From Euleptes europaea (taxonomy: Eukaryota; Chordata; Lepidosauria; Squamata; Sphaerodactylidae): 64,000 bases of DNA. The stretch spans positions 7,695,821-7,759,820 of the forward strand of contig NC_079312.1 of the NCBI RefSeq assembly GCF_029931775.1, given 5' to 3'. The notes under the pieces were generated by a model, which saw only the letters and a program-made list of their open reading frames with translations, did not search any database and was not told the DNA's origin. Positions 21,714-33,800 of the stretch are shown here, piece by piece; within the stretch, counting starts at the first letter, position 1, and each line of letters begins with the position of its first letter. The position numbers and the translations under genes are program-made.

Positions 21714-24217
21714 TGTCAGCTCTGAATCACCAGCTAAATCACCAGCTAAATCCCAGGGAAGAGCCGGCATAAGACAAAACATCAGTACAGAGAATAACAT
21801 TGTGACCTTGAGGCTAACCACCTGGCCAGCCACTGAACAACAGGCTGGTGCCTGACATTCTGCCCCCTCTAAGGCCCCCCTCCCCCCATGTCTGGTGGGG
21901 AAGGACAATCCGGGTACAACGCATGGAACTGATGCACCAACCTGGGGGCGGAGATGTGGTGATGCGCAACCCACTCATCGTAAGCAGGGCCAAAATATTT
22001 CCACTGAACTAGAGTCCCCCCCTGTGGATACGGGAGTCAAGGATTTTGGACACCTCAAAATGTTCTTCCCACCCACCACACTAGACACCTCTGGGGGGAC
22101 TTCGGAGTGCCACTCGGGCGAGGGGACATGTTTCAAAAGGCTAACATGGAAAACAGGATGGACCTTTCTCAGTGCCTTAGGGAGAGCGAGTTCCACCGTT
22201 ACTGGATTGACAATTCTCGCTATGGGAAAAGGGCCAATGAATCTTTCACTGAGTTTCTTGCATGGACACAGGGACCGCAAGTTGTTGGTGGACAAGTACA
22301 CTAAGTTCCCCACCTTGAGCTCCCACCCTGGAGAACGATGCTTATCGGCTTGGGCTTTGTATCTTTGTTTAGCATGTTCCAATTTTTTTTGCAACCATGG
22401 CCAAGTGGTTTGAATTGTGTGCTCCCACTCAGAAACGTCTGCACCTCCCTCCTCCCTCGAAACATCCACACTGCCCAGAGGGCCGAACTCTTTCCCATAC
22501 ACAATGCAAAACGGGCTGAAACCTGTAGACTGATGCACAGCATTGTTGTAGGCATATTCTGCAAAGGGTAAGAGATTCACCCAGTCATCTTGATGGTAGT
22601 TGACATAACACCGTAAATAACACTCAGACACAGCTTTTACCCGTTCGGTCTGCCCATCGGTCTGAGGGTGAAATGCACTTGACAGCCCCTGCTCTACCGC
22701 CACCAATTTGAGAAAAGCTCTCCAAAATTTGGCTACCTATTGAGGTCTGCGGTCGGAGACCACCTTACGCGGAAAAGAATGGTATTTGAAGACGTGACAC
22801 AAATAAGCGGTCCAATTTTGGGGCGGAGGGCAAACCTGTTAAAGGAACCAAATGCACTTGCTTAGAAAATAGATCCGTTACCACCCACAGTACCGTTTCC
22901 CCTTTATTGAGAGGGAGATCAGTCATAAAATCCATTGCAATAACTTCCCATGGTCCTGAGGGAGTTTCTAGAGGCTGCAACAATCCGGGTGGTTTTCCCG
23001 GGGACCGTTTTGAATTGGCGCAGATGGGACAACTGCGAAAGAACAAGTGTAGTCTGGTCACATTTTCGGCCACCAAAACTCGCCGGAGGAGGTATAGTGT
23101 TTTAACAAACCCAAAATGTCCTGCAGTCTTTGCTCCATGCGCAAGGTGCAACACCTCCCTTTGGAGTACTTCTGGCACATATAGTCTGGCATTTTTAAGA
23201 TAGAGTTCCCCGCGCTGGTCAAGATCTGTGGGGAGAGTACTGGCCGAACGCTCAGCTTGATAACCTTGGATTAAGGCGTCTTTGAAAGAAATGGGTAGTC
23301 CCTCTAGTAGAGGATCGCTCGGAGCTGGGTTAGAAAGTTCGAGAGGCTCCCTGGGTGAAGAGCTGGTGGGCGCTTCCCCCGACGGATTCGTCAGCGGTGT
23401 TGGGGAAGGGGGGTGAGCGTTTTCGGTGAGCTAGCAGGCGCTTCCGTGACTTCCAGGGAACGTTGTGTTTGAGCCCTGGTCTGCACGGCTAACGTGGGCA
23501 GTCCCCTCTGTTCTGGAGTGAAAAGAGACTCTGTGGGGCGTTCTAGTTTATTGGGATACTGGGGATGCCTGGACAAAGCATCTGCCAGCTGGTTTTGCTT
23601 CCCCGGGACATGTTTTATTACAAACTGAAATTTGGAAAAGAAATCCGCGCGCAGGGCCTGTACCCTAACCTCCTCCCGGACTAGTTGATGGAGTACTTCT
23701 CTGGCAGTAGCTGTTCCCGGTCTCCCTTCCTGGGATGACCTGTCATCCCCCCCTCCAGAGGAAGAGGTCAATCCAGCTGCTGCCGCCATGCAGAACTTAG
23801 GAAAGAGGCTCAAGCCCCATTCCTCACAAAAACAAATCAAACAAGAGAAAAGTTCTTGGTGGGTTTAGTGTTGCAATGTCAGCTCTGGATCACCAGCTAA
23901 ATCCCACAAACGAACTCCTAGGCAGGTTTTCCATAGAAGGTTGTTTATTGAGAAATAGGCACAGTAGTAAGCAGAAAGTGACTTGGAAATAAGCAACGAC
24001 ACTAATGGGGAAATGCTGAGGGTGCAGGAAATATAAAGAAGAGCAAACTTTCAGAACAGCTCTGGGTTGCCACGGCAAACCCCCCCCCCCCGTTCCCTGT
24101 TCTCAGGGTCTTGTTCCCAGGGAAGAGCTGGTGTAAGACAAAACATCAGTACAGAGAATAACATTGTGACCTTGAGGCTAACCACCTGGCCAGCCACTGA
24201 ACAACAGGCCGGTGCCT
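21714..24217 (-). mobile_element. Broken chromovirus (Ty3/gypsy) fossil
   Basis: LTR pieces beginning TGTCAGCTCTG lie at 21714-21857 and 23877-about 24217 and share their inner parts. Between them, minus-strand remains of RNase H, integrase (HPQTDGQTERV, then AEYAYNNAVHQSTGFSPF) and the chromodomain-linked end are closely related to the element at 30539-37034. Gag and most of Pol are absent. It is clearly broken, with several breaks, and older than the other copy. Confidence 0.75.
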
Positions 24218-24920
24218 TCACCACATCCTGGGGCAGGGAGTTCCACAATTTGACCATGCGTTATGTGAAGAAATACTTCCTTTTATCTGTTTTGAATCTC
24301 TCACCCTCCAGCTTCAGCAGATGACCCCACGTTCTAGTATTACAAGAGAGGGAGAAAAGCTTCTCCCTGTCCACTCTCTCCAAACCATGCACAGTTTTAT
24401 AGACCTCTATCATGTCTCCCCTTAATTGCCTTTCCAAGCTAAACAGCCCTAAGCTTTTATAACCGCTCCTCATAGGGCAGTTGCTCTAGCCTCTGGTCAT
24501 TTTGGTTGCTCTTTTCTGCCCCTTGTCAAGCACTGCAATATCCTTTTTTAGGTGTGGTGACCAGAACTGTACACAGTATTCCAAGTGTGATCTCACCATA
24601 GATTTGTACAAGGGCAGTATGATAGCAGTAGTTTTTTCTCTATTCCTCGTCTAATTATGGCCAGTGTGGAATTTGCCTTTTTCACAGCAGCTGAGCCCTG
24701 GGCTAACATCTTCATTGAGCTATCCACTACCACTCCAAGATCCCTTTCTTGATGTGTCGTTGCCAGAACAGATTCTCAAGTAAAGTCTCCAGTCTTGTGT
24801 GGGAGGTGATGTACTCCAGGCATAAATCACCTGGATGAATGTTAATCAGTGTACGCTCAAGTAGTTTCAGAGCTAGAAGTGCAAATTTTCTGCCTTTCCC
24901 ACCTCTATTCATATCTTCCC
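24218..24920 (-). mobile_element. CR1/L2-like LINE 3' region
   Basis: Minus-strand translation gives VVKLWNSLPQDVV and LGLFSLERQLRGDMIEVYKT, typical of the end of CR1/L2 polymerases; the region 24480-24780 carries the familiar plus-strand phrases CCAGAACTGTACACAGTATTC and CAAGATCCCTTTCTTG. Frames are broken. Confidence 0.6.
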
Positions 24921-25159
24921 AAATCTAATCATCCTGATTACATTTTGCATCTTACTTCTGCATCCTGATTCATGTTGCCTTTTCTTTGTAACATGCCTCC
25001 CACCTTCTGATGGATAAGAGGGTTGATGGGTCTTCAATTTTATTTGTATCTGACTAAATGAACTGTGATCCACAGAGCTTCTGGAAATTGTTGTTAGTCC
25101 TTAAGGTGGTGCCAAACTTAAAAATATGATCTATTACTACAGAAAAATAGGCATGATGT

Positions 25160-25338
25160 ACATCATGAAGGCTGCATGATGTAGCCTGATCTCAGAAGTT
25201 AAGTGGGGTCAGTAGTTGGAAAGGAGACTACCAAGGAAGACTCTGCAGAGGAAGGCCCTGGCAAACCACCTCTGCTTCTCACTTGCCTTAAAAACCACTT
25301 GCTGTGGCCACCATAAGTTAGCTTTGATTTGATGGCAC

Positions 25339-25343
<5 letters not shown>
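25160..25343 (+). mobile_element. 5S-rRNA-derived SINE
   Basis: CTGATCTCAGAAGTTAAGTGG followed by GGAGACTACCAAGGAAGAC echoes the 5S rRNA internal promoter region (GATCTCGGAAGCTAAGCAGG...GGAGACC). The body GCAGAGGAAGGCCCTGGCAAA and ACCACCTCTG..CTTGCC is shared with the copies at 27640, 57145 and 63800. The end GATTTGATGGCACTTTACACA runs into the CA repeat. Confidence 0.7.

Positions 25344-25370
<27 letters not shown>
25344..25370. repeat. (CA)n microsatellite
   Basis: About 13 uninterrupted CA units directly at the 3' end of the 5S-derived SINE; probably grown from that SINE's tail. Confidence 0.9.
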
Positions 25371-25372
<2 letters not shown>

Positions 25373-25509
25373 CAGACCAATGCACACAAACACACTACAG
25401 AGTGACATAGCTACCCACCTGAAACTTTTCATAACCTATGTAAATTCAATTGCTATACGATCAAGAGGTATCCTAGGACTCATGATATTATTAATCTTCT
25501 ATGAACAAA

Positions 25510-25660
25510 GGTAAAAGGTAAAGGTAGTCCCCTGTGCAAGCACCGCGTCATTCCTGACCCATGGGGTGATGTCACATCCCGATACTAGGCAGACTTCGTT
25601 TACGGCAGTGGTTTGCCATTGCCTTCCCCAGTCATCTTCCCTTTCCCCCCAGCAAGCTGG
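25510..25660 (-). mobile_element. tRNA-derived SINE, 3' half (split by another SINE)
   Basis: It contains GGTAAAGGTAGTCCCCTGTG, ACCCATGGGGTGATGTCACA and GTGGTTTGCCATTGCCTTCC. The promoter half lies at 25964-26108; a Sauria-type SINE separates the two. Confidence 0.6.
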
Positions 25661-25963
25661 GAGCCAGCGTGGTGTAGTGGTTAAGAGCAGTGGTTTGGAG
25701 CGGTGGAGTCTGATCTGGAGAACCGGGTTTGATTCCCCACTCCTCCACATGAGCAATGGAGGCTAATCTGGTGAACTGGATTTGTTTCCCCACTCCTACA
25801 CATAGCCAGCTGGGTGACCTTGAGCAAGTCACATTCTCTCAGCTTCACCTACCTCACAGGGTGTCTGTTGTGGGGAGGGGAAGGGAAGGTGATTGTAAGC
25901 TGGTTTGAGTCTCCCTTAAGTAGTAGAGAAAGTCGGAATATAAAAACCAGCTCTTCTTCTACT
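25661..25963 (+). mobile_element. Sauria-type tRNA SINE
   Basis: Head GAGCCAGCGTGGTGTAGTGG, B box GGTTTGATTCCCC, body and tail (AAGTCGGAATATAAAAACC, CTCTTCTTCT) as at 12380-12676. It is inserted in another tRNA-derived SINE, so it is the younger of the two. Confidence 0.8.
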
Positions 25964-26108
25964 ACTCATTTGACCGACCTCGGAAGGGTGGAAGGCTGAG
26001 TCAACCTTGAGCCGGCTACTTGAAACTGACTCCCGTCGCGATCGAACTTGCATCGTGAGCAGAGCTTTGAATGCAGAACTGCAGCTTACCACTCTGCACA
26101 ATGGGGCT
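25964..26108 (-). mobile_element. tRNA-derived SINE, tRNA-like half
   Basis: Reverse complement reads AGCCCCATTGTGCAGAGTGG as A-box region and GTTCGATCGCGAC near the B box, followed by AGCCGGCTCAAGGTTGACTC. It continues at 25510-25660. Confidence 0.6.
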
Positions 26109-26410
26109 GTATACTACAGAATATGAACAAAAGTCTGTATTTTTCCACCAAGCTCCAGAGCAAAAGCATTTTCCTTTTCTTGCATTGAGAAATGAGATTA
26201 AGCACCCAGAGTCATTCAAGGGCAACAGAAAACAACTTGGAAATATTTATATACAACATTTATATCCTGTCTTTCTGCCCACTCGGGGCCACGCAATTTG
26301 GGTCTAGTATTTACCGGTAGTCCTTTCAAGAGTGTTTGTGTGCCCAGAATTTTTGTGAGGGCAAAATATTTCCCATATTCAATCTATGTAAAAGATCATT
26401 GTCCCAAGAT

Positions 26411-26682
26411 GAGGAGGAGGAAGAAGAGGAATTAGTTTTTATATGCTGACTTTCTCTACCACTTAAGGAAGAAACAAACTGGCTTACAATCACCTTCCCC
26501 TCCCCACAACCGACACCCTGTGAAGTAGGTGGGGCTGAGAGAGCTCTTAAGAGAACTTACTAGCCCATGGTCACCCAGGTGGCTTTTTAATGTGGAGGAG
26601 TGGGGAAACCATCCTGGTTCACCAGATTAGCGTCCACCACTCCAATCCACTGCTCTTAACCACTACACCACACAGTCTCTTC
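26411..26682 (-). mobile_element. Sauria-type tRNA SINE
   Basis: The plus strand ends CACTGCTCTTAACCACTACAC, the reverse complement of the tRNA-like head, and begins with GAAGAAGAGG, the reverse of the CTCTTCTTC tail. Confidence 0.7.
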
Positions 26683-26929
26683 ATACACAAAATGAACTGT
26701 GGCCAATAAGCACCAAGTTGAAAACAAAAGGTAGTGGGGAAAAGGAGAAATTGCAGGGTAGCAACAGTAGATGTTTCAGAGATTTCCAGTGACTAAGGGG
26801 CAAGTCCTGTCTTTTTTCCAGGGGCAGGAAGGTAAGGGGGTTCCTTGCAAATGTCCAAGTAGGAGCATTCACTAAGAGCAAGATGGATGGGAGATGAGCA
26901 GACCTGGTAACTATTATTTTTATTTTTCA

Positions 26930-27110
26930 AATTTATAGTCCACCCTTCGTCTCCAGCGAGCCAGGCTCAGGGCGGATAACAACAATTAAAAACATAAATA
27001 TCCAATATATAAAATCATCACTATAATTAAAACCATAATCTCAATAAAACATGGCCATAAATATACCTAGGAGCCACAACAAAATATATATCAGCAAATC
27101 AGCCCCCCAC
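26930..27110 (-). mobile_element. LINE/SINE 3' tail remnant
   Basis: CCACCCTTCGTCTCCAGCGA, then GCTCAGGGCGGATAACAACA and an A-rich stretch: the reverse complement of a common squamate retroposon 3' tail. Family not settled. Confidence 0.4.
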
Positions 27111-27639
27111 AGATTTCAAGAGTGGGGGACAGGATGGGGAGGCAGGAAAGATGGAACTACAAGCTTTAAAGGAAATTCACCACATAATCTATAAATAAGA
27201 TGCCCTGAACCTGGCCTTTGGGCCGGGGAGGGTGGGGTAAAAGTGTGATGAATTAAATAAATCTTGTTTGTTGTTTTATTCAGCTTTGTGGTTCAGTGAT
27301 TTCTTTATGCTCAATATAAAATGTACCTCCCAGCAGCGACCAAGAGGGAAGGCTCATATCACAAAACCAAGCAGGTTCCCTAAACTGATCAGAGATACAA
27401 TTTTCTCGCTGTCAAGAAAGTGCCTTCTTTGGTTACAAGGATCAGTGAAGGTATTCCAATCCCTCAATACCTGCAAATCAGCAGCCTGCTTGTCACAAGA
27501 TTGCAGAAAGGAGAGCTTAACATGAAATTGACAACTATTTCTAAAATAAAATAATCTTTGTTGATCCTGTGTAACATGCTGTGTGCACTTGTCTGGGGTT
27601 CTTCTCAAGGCTGATTTGATGGTTTGTTGAAGTATAAAA

Positions 27640-27820
27640 GTTGGGGGGGTGTAAAGTGCTGTAGAGTCACAGCCAACTTACCGCGAATCCAGCAATGGGC
27701 TTTCAAGGCAAGTGAGAATTAGAGGTGATTTGCCATTTGCCTTCCTCTGCAGAGTCTTCCTTGGTGGTCTCCCTTCCGAGATCTGATGAGATCGGGTTAT
27801 ACCATGCCACCTTCCCCCCC
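27640..27820 (-). mobile_element. 5S-rRNA-derived SINE
   Basis: The plus strand shows CTCTGCAGAGTCTTCCTTGG, then GTCTCCCTTCCGAGATCTGA, reverse complement of the 5S-like box, and GCCATTTGCCTTCCTCTGC of the body. Confidence 0.65.
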
Positions 27821-27959
27821 CAGTATAATAATAGATATTCTATACCTCTGAACTAAGTTGATAATACTGCATAACCCTGAGGAATTTATCTATTGTGCCT
27901 GTTTTATGTTAGATGTAAACAGTTTCTTCTGCAAAATAAATAAAATTTTAAAAGGATCT

Positions 27960-28575
27960 GTCACCGTATGTAAACTGTTTGAGTCCATTGCAAATAGCTA
28001 TTCTGTGCCAGAACGGTCCCTTCATTTCTGACACCGCAAGCCTTCCTGACATCCTGAAACAAGTGGCCAATTTTGAGGCTCCGAGCTTTAGTTTCTGACG
28101 AGTTATGTCTGCTTCAGACAACCATAGGTTCCAATGCAAAAAACAACCCATGGGTGGGGGGACGGGAGGTTCTGGGGATTGCCTGGCCCAGGATGTTCCG
28201 ATTCCTTTGATGTTAGGCACTGCAAATTTGAGGCCCCTGCTTTATTTTGTCAACCCTTTGGGGATCAAGCGCTACCAAAGAGGCAATGCAGGAGGGAAAA
28301 GGAAGCAAAACAGAAGCAGAGGCAGGAATCGGTTGCCTGTCAGAACAGGATTAAGCCTCAAGTCCCAGCCCAAGATGTAATGTGAGGGGTGGGTGGGGGA
28401 AATAACAGAAAGAGAATTCATAAGGGCCCTATGAATGCAAAAGGATCCTCCTGCAGGTTCAGTGTTAAAAATATGAGACTGTGCTGGGAAACACACTTTC
28501 TTGGAGTGTGGAAAGAACTGCTTTCAGCATAGCCACGTAACATCACATAAAAGGCTTCACCACTTATAGTTAAAA
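27960..28575 (+). pseudogene. Relic of a KRAB-ZNF gene (linker and finger remains)
   Basis: 28240-28385 encodes GNQ..-like linker remains including REKEAKQKQRQESVACQN, a style common just before finger arrays, and 28500-28570 encodes LECGKNCFQHSHVTSHKRLH, a finger with one extra residue after CGK and no first Cys. Stops and frame changes lie between. 27985-28150 resembles segments at 10790-10935 and 49320-49400. No KRAB exon is attached. It is probably a dead cluster member between genes B and C. Confidence 0.55.
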
Positions 28576-28699
28576 CCAAAGACTTTAAATAAATCATAGA
28601 GTAGCATGGTCAAAGTAGCATGGTAGTTGCCAGAAGAGATAGTGTTAAGTGAAGCTTTCAGGTATTCCTCCCTGCAGTTCTCATGTAAAAACATAAGAA

Positions 28700-29040
28700 A
28701 AGCCATGCTGGATCAGACCATCTTTATGGCCCTCCTCTGAATGTGCTCCAGCTTGTCTACATCCTTCTTAAATTGCGGTGCCCAAAAATGAACGCAATAC
28801 TCTAGGTGAGGTCTAACCAGAGCAGAGTAAAGCAACACCATCATTTTGCATGATCTGGACACTATACTTCTGTTGATACAGCCCAAGATCACATTTGCCT
28901 TTTTAGCTACCGCATCACATTGTTGACTCATGTTCAGTGTTTGGTCTACTAAGACCCCAAGATCCTTTTCTCCCACACTACTGTTACGACAAGTCTCCCC
29001 TGTTCTATAATTATGCATTTGATTTTTCCTACCTAAATGC
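28700..29040 (-). mobile_element. CR1 LINE, C-terminal reverse transcriptase region
   Basis: Minus-strand frame of about 111 codons: [57 protein letters not shown]. It is ended on the right by a Sauria-type SINE and truncated on the left. Confidence 0.8.
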
Positions 29041-29312
29041 AGAATCAAACCAGCTTACAATCACCTTCCCTTCCCCTCCCCACAACAGACACCCTGTGAT
29101 GTAGGTGAGGCTGAGAGAGCTCTAAGAGCAGTGACTAGCCCAAGGTCACCCAGCTAGCTTCGTATGTAGGAGTGGGGAAACAAATCCAGTTCACCAGATT
29201 AGCCTCCGCCTTTCATGTGGAGGAGTGGGGAATAAAACCTGGTTCTCCAGATCAGACTCCACTGCTCCAGACCATACCACCACTCTTAACCACTACACTG
29301 CACTGGCTCTCA
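29041..29312 (-). mobile_element. Sauria-type tRNA SINE
   Basis: The plus strand runs from AATCAAACCAGCTTACAATC to CTCTTAACCACTACACTGCA; B-box complement GGGGAATAAAACCTGG. It directly adjoins the CR1 fragment. Confidence 0.75.
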
Positions 29313-29602
29313 AGTGATATATTGTACTTCCCAATGTATCAAGTTGATTCACATACAAGCGTTTAAACCTTTATTTTCTATAGAGAGTGATTTTTTTGGG
29401 CAGTCACTGGTTTGTTTCTTAAACTTAAGCTTCATGCATTTAAAAACCTTATTCTGAGAAGGGGTCCATAGGCTTCACCAGACTGCCAAAGGGGTTCAAG
29501 GCACAAAAAATATTAGGAACCCCTGATATAGACTAAAGTTGTGCCTGCTCACTGCACTTGAGATTTTTAATCATCGTTTGAGTACTAAATGAGCAGCTCA
29601 GC

Positions 29603-29968
29603 CTAGAGTTACCATTCTCCAGGTGGGGCCTGGATGTTTCACCGAATTACAACGGATCTCCACACTACACAGATCGGTCCCCCCTAAGAAATGCCAGCTT
29701 CCAGGTGAGTCCTGTGTTGTGGAGGGGGTTGAACTAGATGATCCAGGTGGTCCCTTCCAACTCTATGATTCTATCCCCTGGGATTACAGCTCATCTCCAG
29801 ACTACCAAGATCAGTTCCCCTGGGGAAAATGGATGCTTTTGAGGGTGGACTCTGTGGCATTGTACCCCACCGTCCTCCCCAAGCTCCACCCCCAAATCTC
29901 CAGGAATTTCTCAACCTGGATCTGGCAACTCTACCCCCCTCCCCGCCGCCAGTGACCTGGCAACCCTG
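29603..29968. repeat. Dispersed repeat (TTGCCAACCTCCAGG family) with CR1 tail insert
   Basis: The ends GAGTTACCATTCTCCAGG and CTGGCAACTCTACC/CCTGGCAACCCTG plus the internal GGACTCTGTGGCATTGTACC match the repeats at 40590-40755 and 51520-51725. 29703-29775 (GGGGGTTGAACTAGATGATC..CTCTATGATTCTATC) is a CR1 3' tail within it. Confidence 0.5.
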
Positions 29969-29969
29969 T

Positions 29970-30538
29970 GTGTGTGTCAAGTGCCGTCAAGTCGTTTCGG
30001 ACTCATGGCGACCGCATGAATCAACGTCCTCCAAAGTGTCCTATCCTTAACAGTCTTGCTCAGATCTTGCAAATTGAGGGCTGTGGCTTCCTTATAGAGT
30101 CAATCCATCTCTTGATGGGTCTTCCTCTTTTCCTGCTGCCTTCAACCTTTCCTAGCATGATTGTCTTTTCCAGTGACTCTTGTCTTCTCATGTCCAAAGT
30201 ACAACAGCCTCAGTTTAGTCATTTTAGCTTCTAGGGTCAGTTCAGGCTTGATTTGATCTAGAACCCACTGATTTGTTTTTTTGGCTGTCCAGGGTATCCG
30301 TAACCCTCTCCTCCAACACCACATTTCAAAGTAATCTACTTTCTTCCTATCAGCTTTCTTCATTGTCCAGCTCTCACACCCATACATAGTGATAGGGAAT
30401 ATGATGGCATGAATTAACCTGATCTTGGTTGCTAGTGACACACCCTTACACTTCAGAATATTTTCTAGTTCCTTCATGACTGCCCTTCCCGGCCTCCATC
30501 TCCTTCTGATTTCTTGGCTGCCCTCTCCCTTTTGGTTG
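29970..30538 (-). mobile_element. BovB (RTE) LINE, 3' part
   Basis: GTGCCGTCAAGTCGTTTCGG and the following phrases match 57365-57690; minus-strand translation includes ENILKCKGVSLATKIRLIHA and YGCESWTMKKADRKKVDYFE, a BovB signature. A chromovirus inserted at 30539 splits it; it resumes at 37040. Confidence 0.8.
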
Positions 30539-30826
30539 TGTCAGCCCTTGGCCCACAGAACCAGAAATCACCACAAAGTCATATAGAGTCCAAGCAGATG
30601 GCTTTTACTGGTCAAATAGGCATACAGTGCAAACGAATAAAATGACAGCTATGAGAGACTCACTAGCTGGGAGATAATATAAAGCAGAAAAGGCGGGAGA
30701 TTACAAGCATAGGCTGAACACAGTTTCCCAGGAGCTGAGTTCCCAGGCCTAGGTATGCGACCTTGAGGGCCAGACAGTACAGCGCAGAGACAGAGGCAAT
30801 AACGAAACCGAGATAGCAACCTGACA
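30539..30826 (-). repeat. Chromovirus 3' LTR
   Basis: 288 bp, apparently identical to 36747-37034. In element sense it has a TATA-like stretch (reverse complement of 30674-30684) about 25-30 nt before ATAGCTGTCAT (reverse complement of 30642-30652), the likely start of R. Confidence 0.9.
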
Positions 30827-30837
30827 TTCTGCTCCCC

Positions 30838-33800
30838 TCAAGGCCCCCTCCCAGTCCGCAAGGGGGCTGGCTTATCCGGGTAAGCAATGTGAAAGGCGTT
30901 GACGAGGTCGGGGGCGGAGACATCCCGTGCGCGCACCCATTCGTCATAGGCAGGGGGGAAATGTTTCCAACGGACTAAATACTGCAGGTTGCCATGGTGA
31001 ACACGGGAGTCAAGGATCTTGGAGACTTCGAAGTGTTCCTCCCCCCCCACCATGATGGGTTGCGCAGGAGGTGGATCCGGATGCCACTGTGGAGAAGCAA
31101 CATGGGGTTTGAGGAGGCTAATGTGGAAAACAGGATGCACACGCCTCAAGGATTTGGGGAGAGCCAGTTCCACCGTGACAGGGTTTATGACCCGGGTGAT
31201 AGGGAAAGGGCCAATGAATTTAGCACTGAGCTTATGGCACGGACGGGTGGAACGGAGATTTTTGGTGGAAAGGTAAACCAAAGCACCCACTTGCAGATCA
31301 CCCCCGGGGGAGCGATGTTTGTCAGCTTGTGCTTTGTATTTACGCTTGGCCCGGTCGAGGTTGCTAACGAGCCAGGGCCAAGTGGTACGGAGGGCGTGTG
31401 CCCAGGAGGCAATGTCGGGGTTCCCTTCCCCCTCTACATCATCTGCAGGAGCAATAGGACTGAAATCTTGTCCATACACAGCAAAAAATGGGCTAAAACC
31501 TGTGGATTGATGCATGGCATTATTGTAGGCATATTCTGCTAAAGGTAACAGTTCCACCCAGTCATCCTGGTGGTAGTTAACATAACAGCGTAAATAACAT
31601 TCAAGTACAGCATTGACACGTTCAGTTTGACCATCAGTTTGGGGATGGTATGCACTAGACAAACCTTGTTCCACTCCCACCAACTTGAGGAAAGCTTTCC
31701 AAAACTTAGAAACGAAACCACTCCCGCGGTCACAAATTATCTTACGCGGAAACGAATGTAAACGAAAGATATGCGTCACGAAGAGGCGGGCCAGTTTCTG
31801 AGCAGAGGGGATCCCTACGCATGGAATCAAATGTATTTGTTTAGAAAACAAATCAGTAACAACCCACAACACAGTTTTACCCCCACTGAGAGGGAGATCA
31901 GTCATAAAGTCCATAGCAATCACTTCCCAAGGTTTGCTGGGCGTTTCAAGAGGTTGTAGCAGTCCCGGGGGTTTGCCCTGCGATCGTTTCGCAGCGGCAC
32001 AAACGGGACAGCTGCGGATGAAAGAGTCAATGTCGGAACGCATTCCCCCCCACCAGAACTGTCTGCGCAATAAGTGAAGGGTTTTCAGAAACCCAAAGTG
32101 CCCAGCTGTTTTGGCTCCATGAGCTAAATGCAAAACGTCCTTCCGGAGAGCTTTGGGTACATACAATTTCGAGTCCTTGTACCAGGACCCTCCCTGTTCC
32201 AAAACAGGAGGTAGGGTATGAGCGGAGCGTTCTAAAAGGCACTGGTCCCGAAGGACATTTAAAAAGGACTCGGAGATGGGGATTTTGGAGGGGGCCCCCC
32301 CGTCGGTCATGGTGATCTTAGAAACAGTTATGGGGCTAGTGCTTACGTGCGGCGGCGCGCAGACTGCAGGCGGCTGGGCGGCCGGAGGGATAGGAAGGGC
32401 GGGAACGCCGGTCTGTTGCGGTGGCGGCTGGGCAGCCGGTTGGGCTGACGGAGCTTGTAAGTTGGGTACGGCGTGCTGATGCTGGGATCGAGTTTGCACA
32501 GCCAGCACAGGTAGGGCCCCACGTTGCATAGGGGTGAACAGAGAGTTGGTGGGTCTCACGAGTTTTACCGGATATTGTGGTAAACGGGAGAGGGCATCCG
32601 CGAGAACGTTCTGCTTCCCAGGGACGTGCTTCAGGGTGAAACGGAACTGAGCAAAGAACTCCGCCCACCGTTGTTGTTTCGCCGACAGCTTATGGGACCC
32701 CGTGAGGGCAGCTAGATTTTTGTGATCGGTCCAAACCTCAAAGGGGACTTTAGACCCTTCCAAGAATTGCCGCCATAGAGTCAGTGCATGATGAACCGCT
32801 GAGGCCTCTTTCTCCCAGATGGGCCAGTTTAATTGAGCGTGCGCAATTTTTTTTGAAAAGTAAGCGCAAGGGTGAAGAAGACCATCCGGTCCTTGCTGGA
32901 GGAGGGCCCCTCCCATGGCTACATCGGAAGCATCGACTTGCACAATGAACATTTGATTTGGGTTTGGGTGCTGTAGCACCGGCTCCGAAGTGAAGAGGCG
33001 TTTGAGGGCCAGAAAAGCGGCTTGGCATTGCTCAGTCCACAGGATTGTTGCGGAGGGCAAGGCAGCCGAGCTTACTTTTCCCTTAGTTTTCAGTAGGTCC
33101 GTAATGGGTAGAGCCACCTGGGCGAAGTTAGGGATGAATCCCCGATAGAAGTTTGCAAATCCCAGAAATTGTTGTACTTGCTTACGGTTGGTGGGGGGAG
33201 TCCAATCGAGGACGGCTTGGACTTTGGCGGGGTCCATGCGAAGACCTTGGTGGGAGATGATGTATCCCAAAAACGTGAGTTTGCTTTGATGAAATTCGCA
33301 TTTAGCTAGTTTTGCGAAAAGTTGATGGTCACGCAGGCGTTGCAGAACTTCCCGGACCAGAGCTACATGCTCGTTCATAGTTTTCGAATAAATGAGAATG
33401 TCATCTAAATAGACCACCACCCCACGATATAGAAGGTCATGTAGGATTTCATTGATGAGTTGCATGAAGACCCCCGGGGCCCCTTTTAATCCGAACGGCA
33501 TTACAAGGAATTCATACATTCCGAAACAGCTAGAGAAGGCAGTGAGGTGCTCATCCCCTTCGCGGATACTGACTCAGTAGTAGGCTTCCACCAAGTCTAA
33601 CTTAGAGAACACACGGCCTTCCTGTAATTGTCCCAAAATATCCGATATTAATGGGATAGGATAGGCGTTGGTCTGGGTAACCTCATTGAGCTTTCTGAAG
33701 TCAATGCACAGGCGAAGGTCGCCCTCTTTTTTCCGGACGAAAAACGCGGGGGCCGAGTTTGGGGCATTCGAAGGGCGAATGAACCCTCTGGCGAGGTTTT

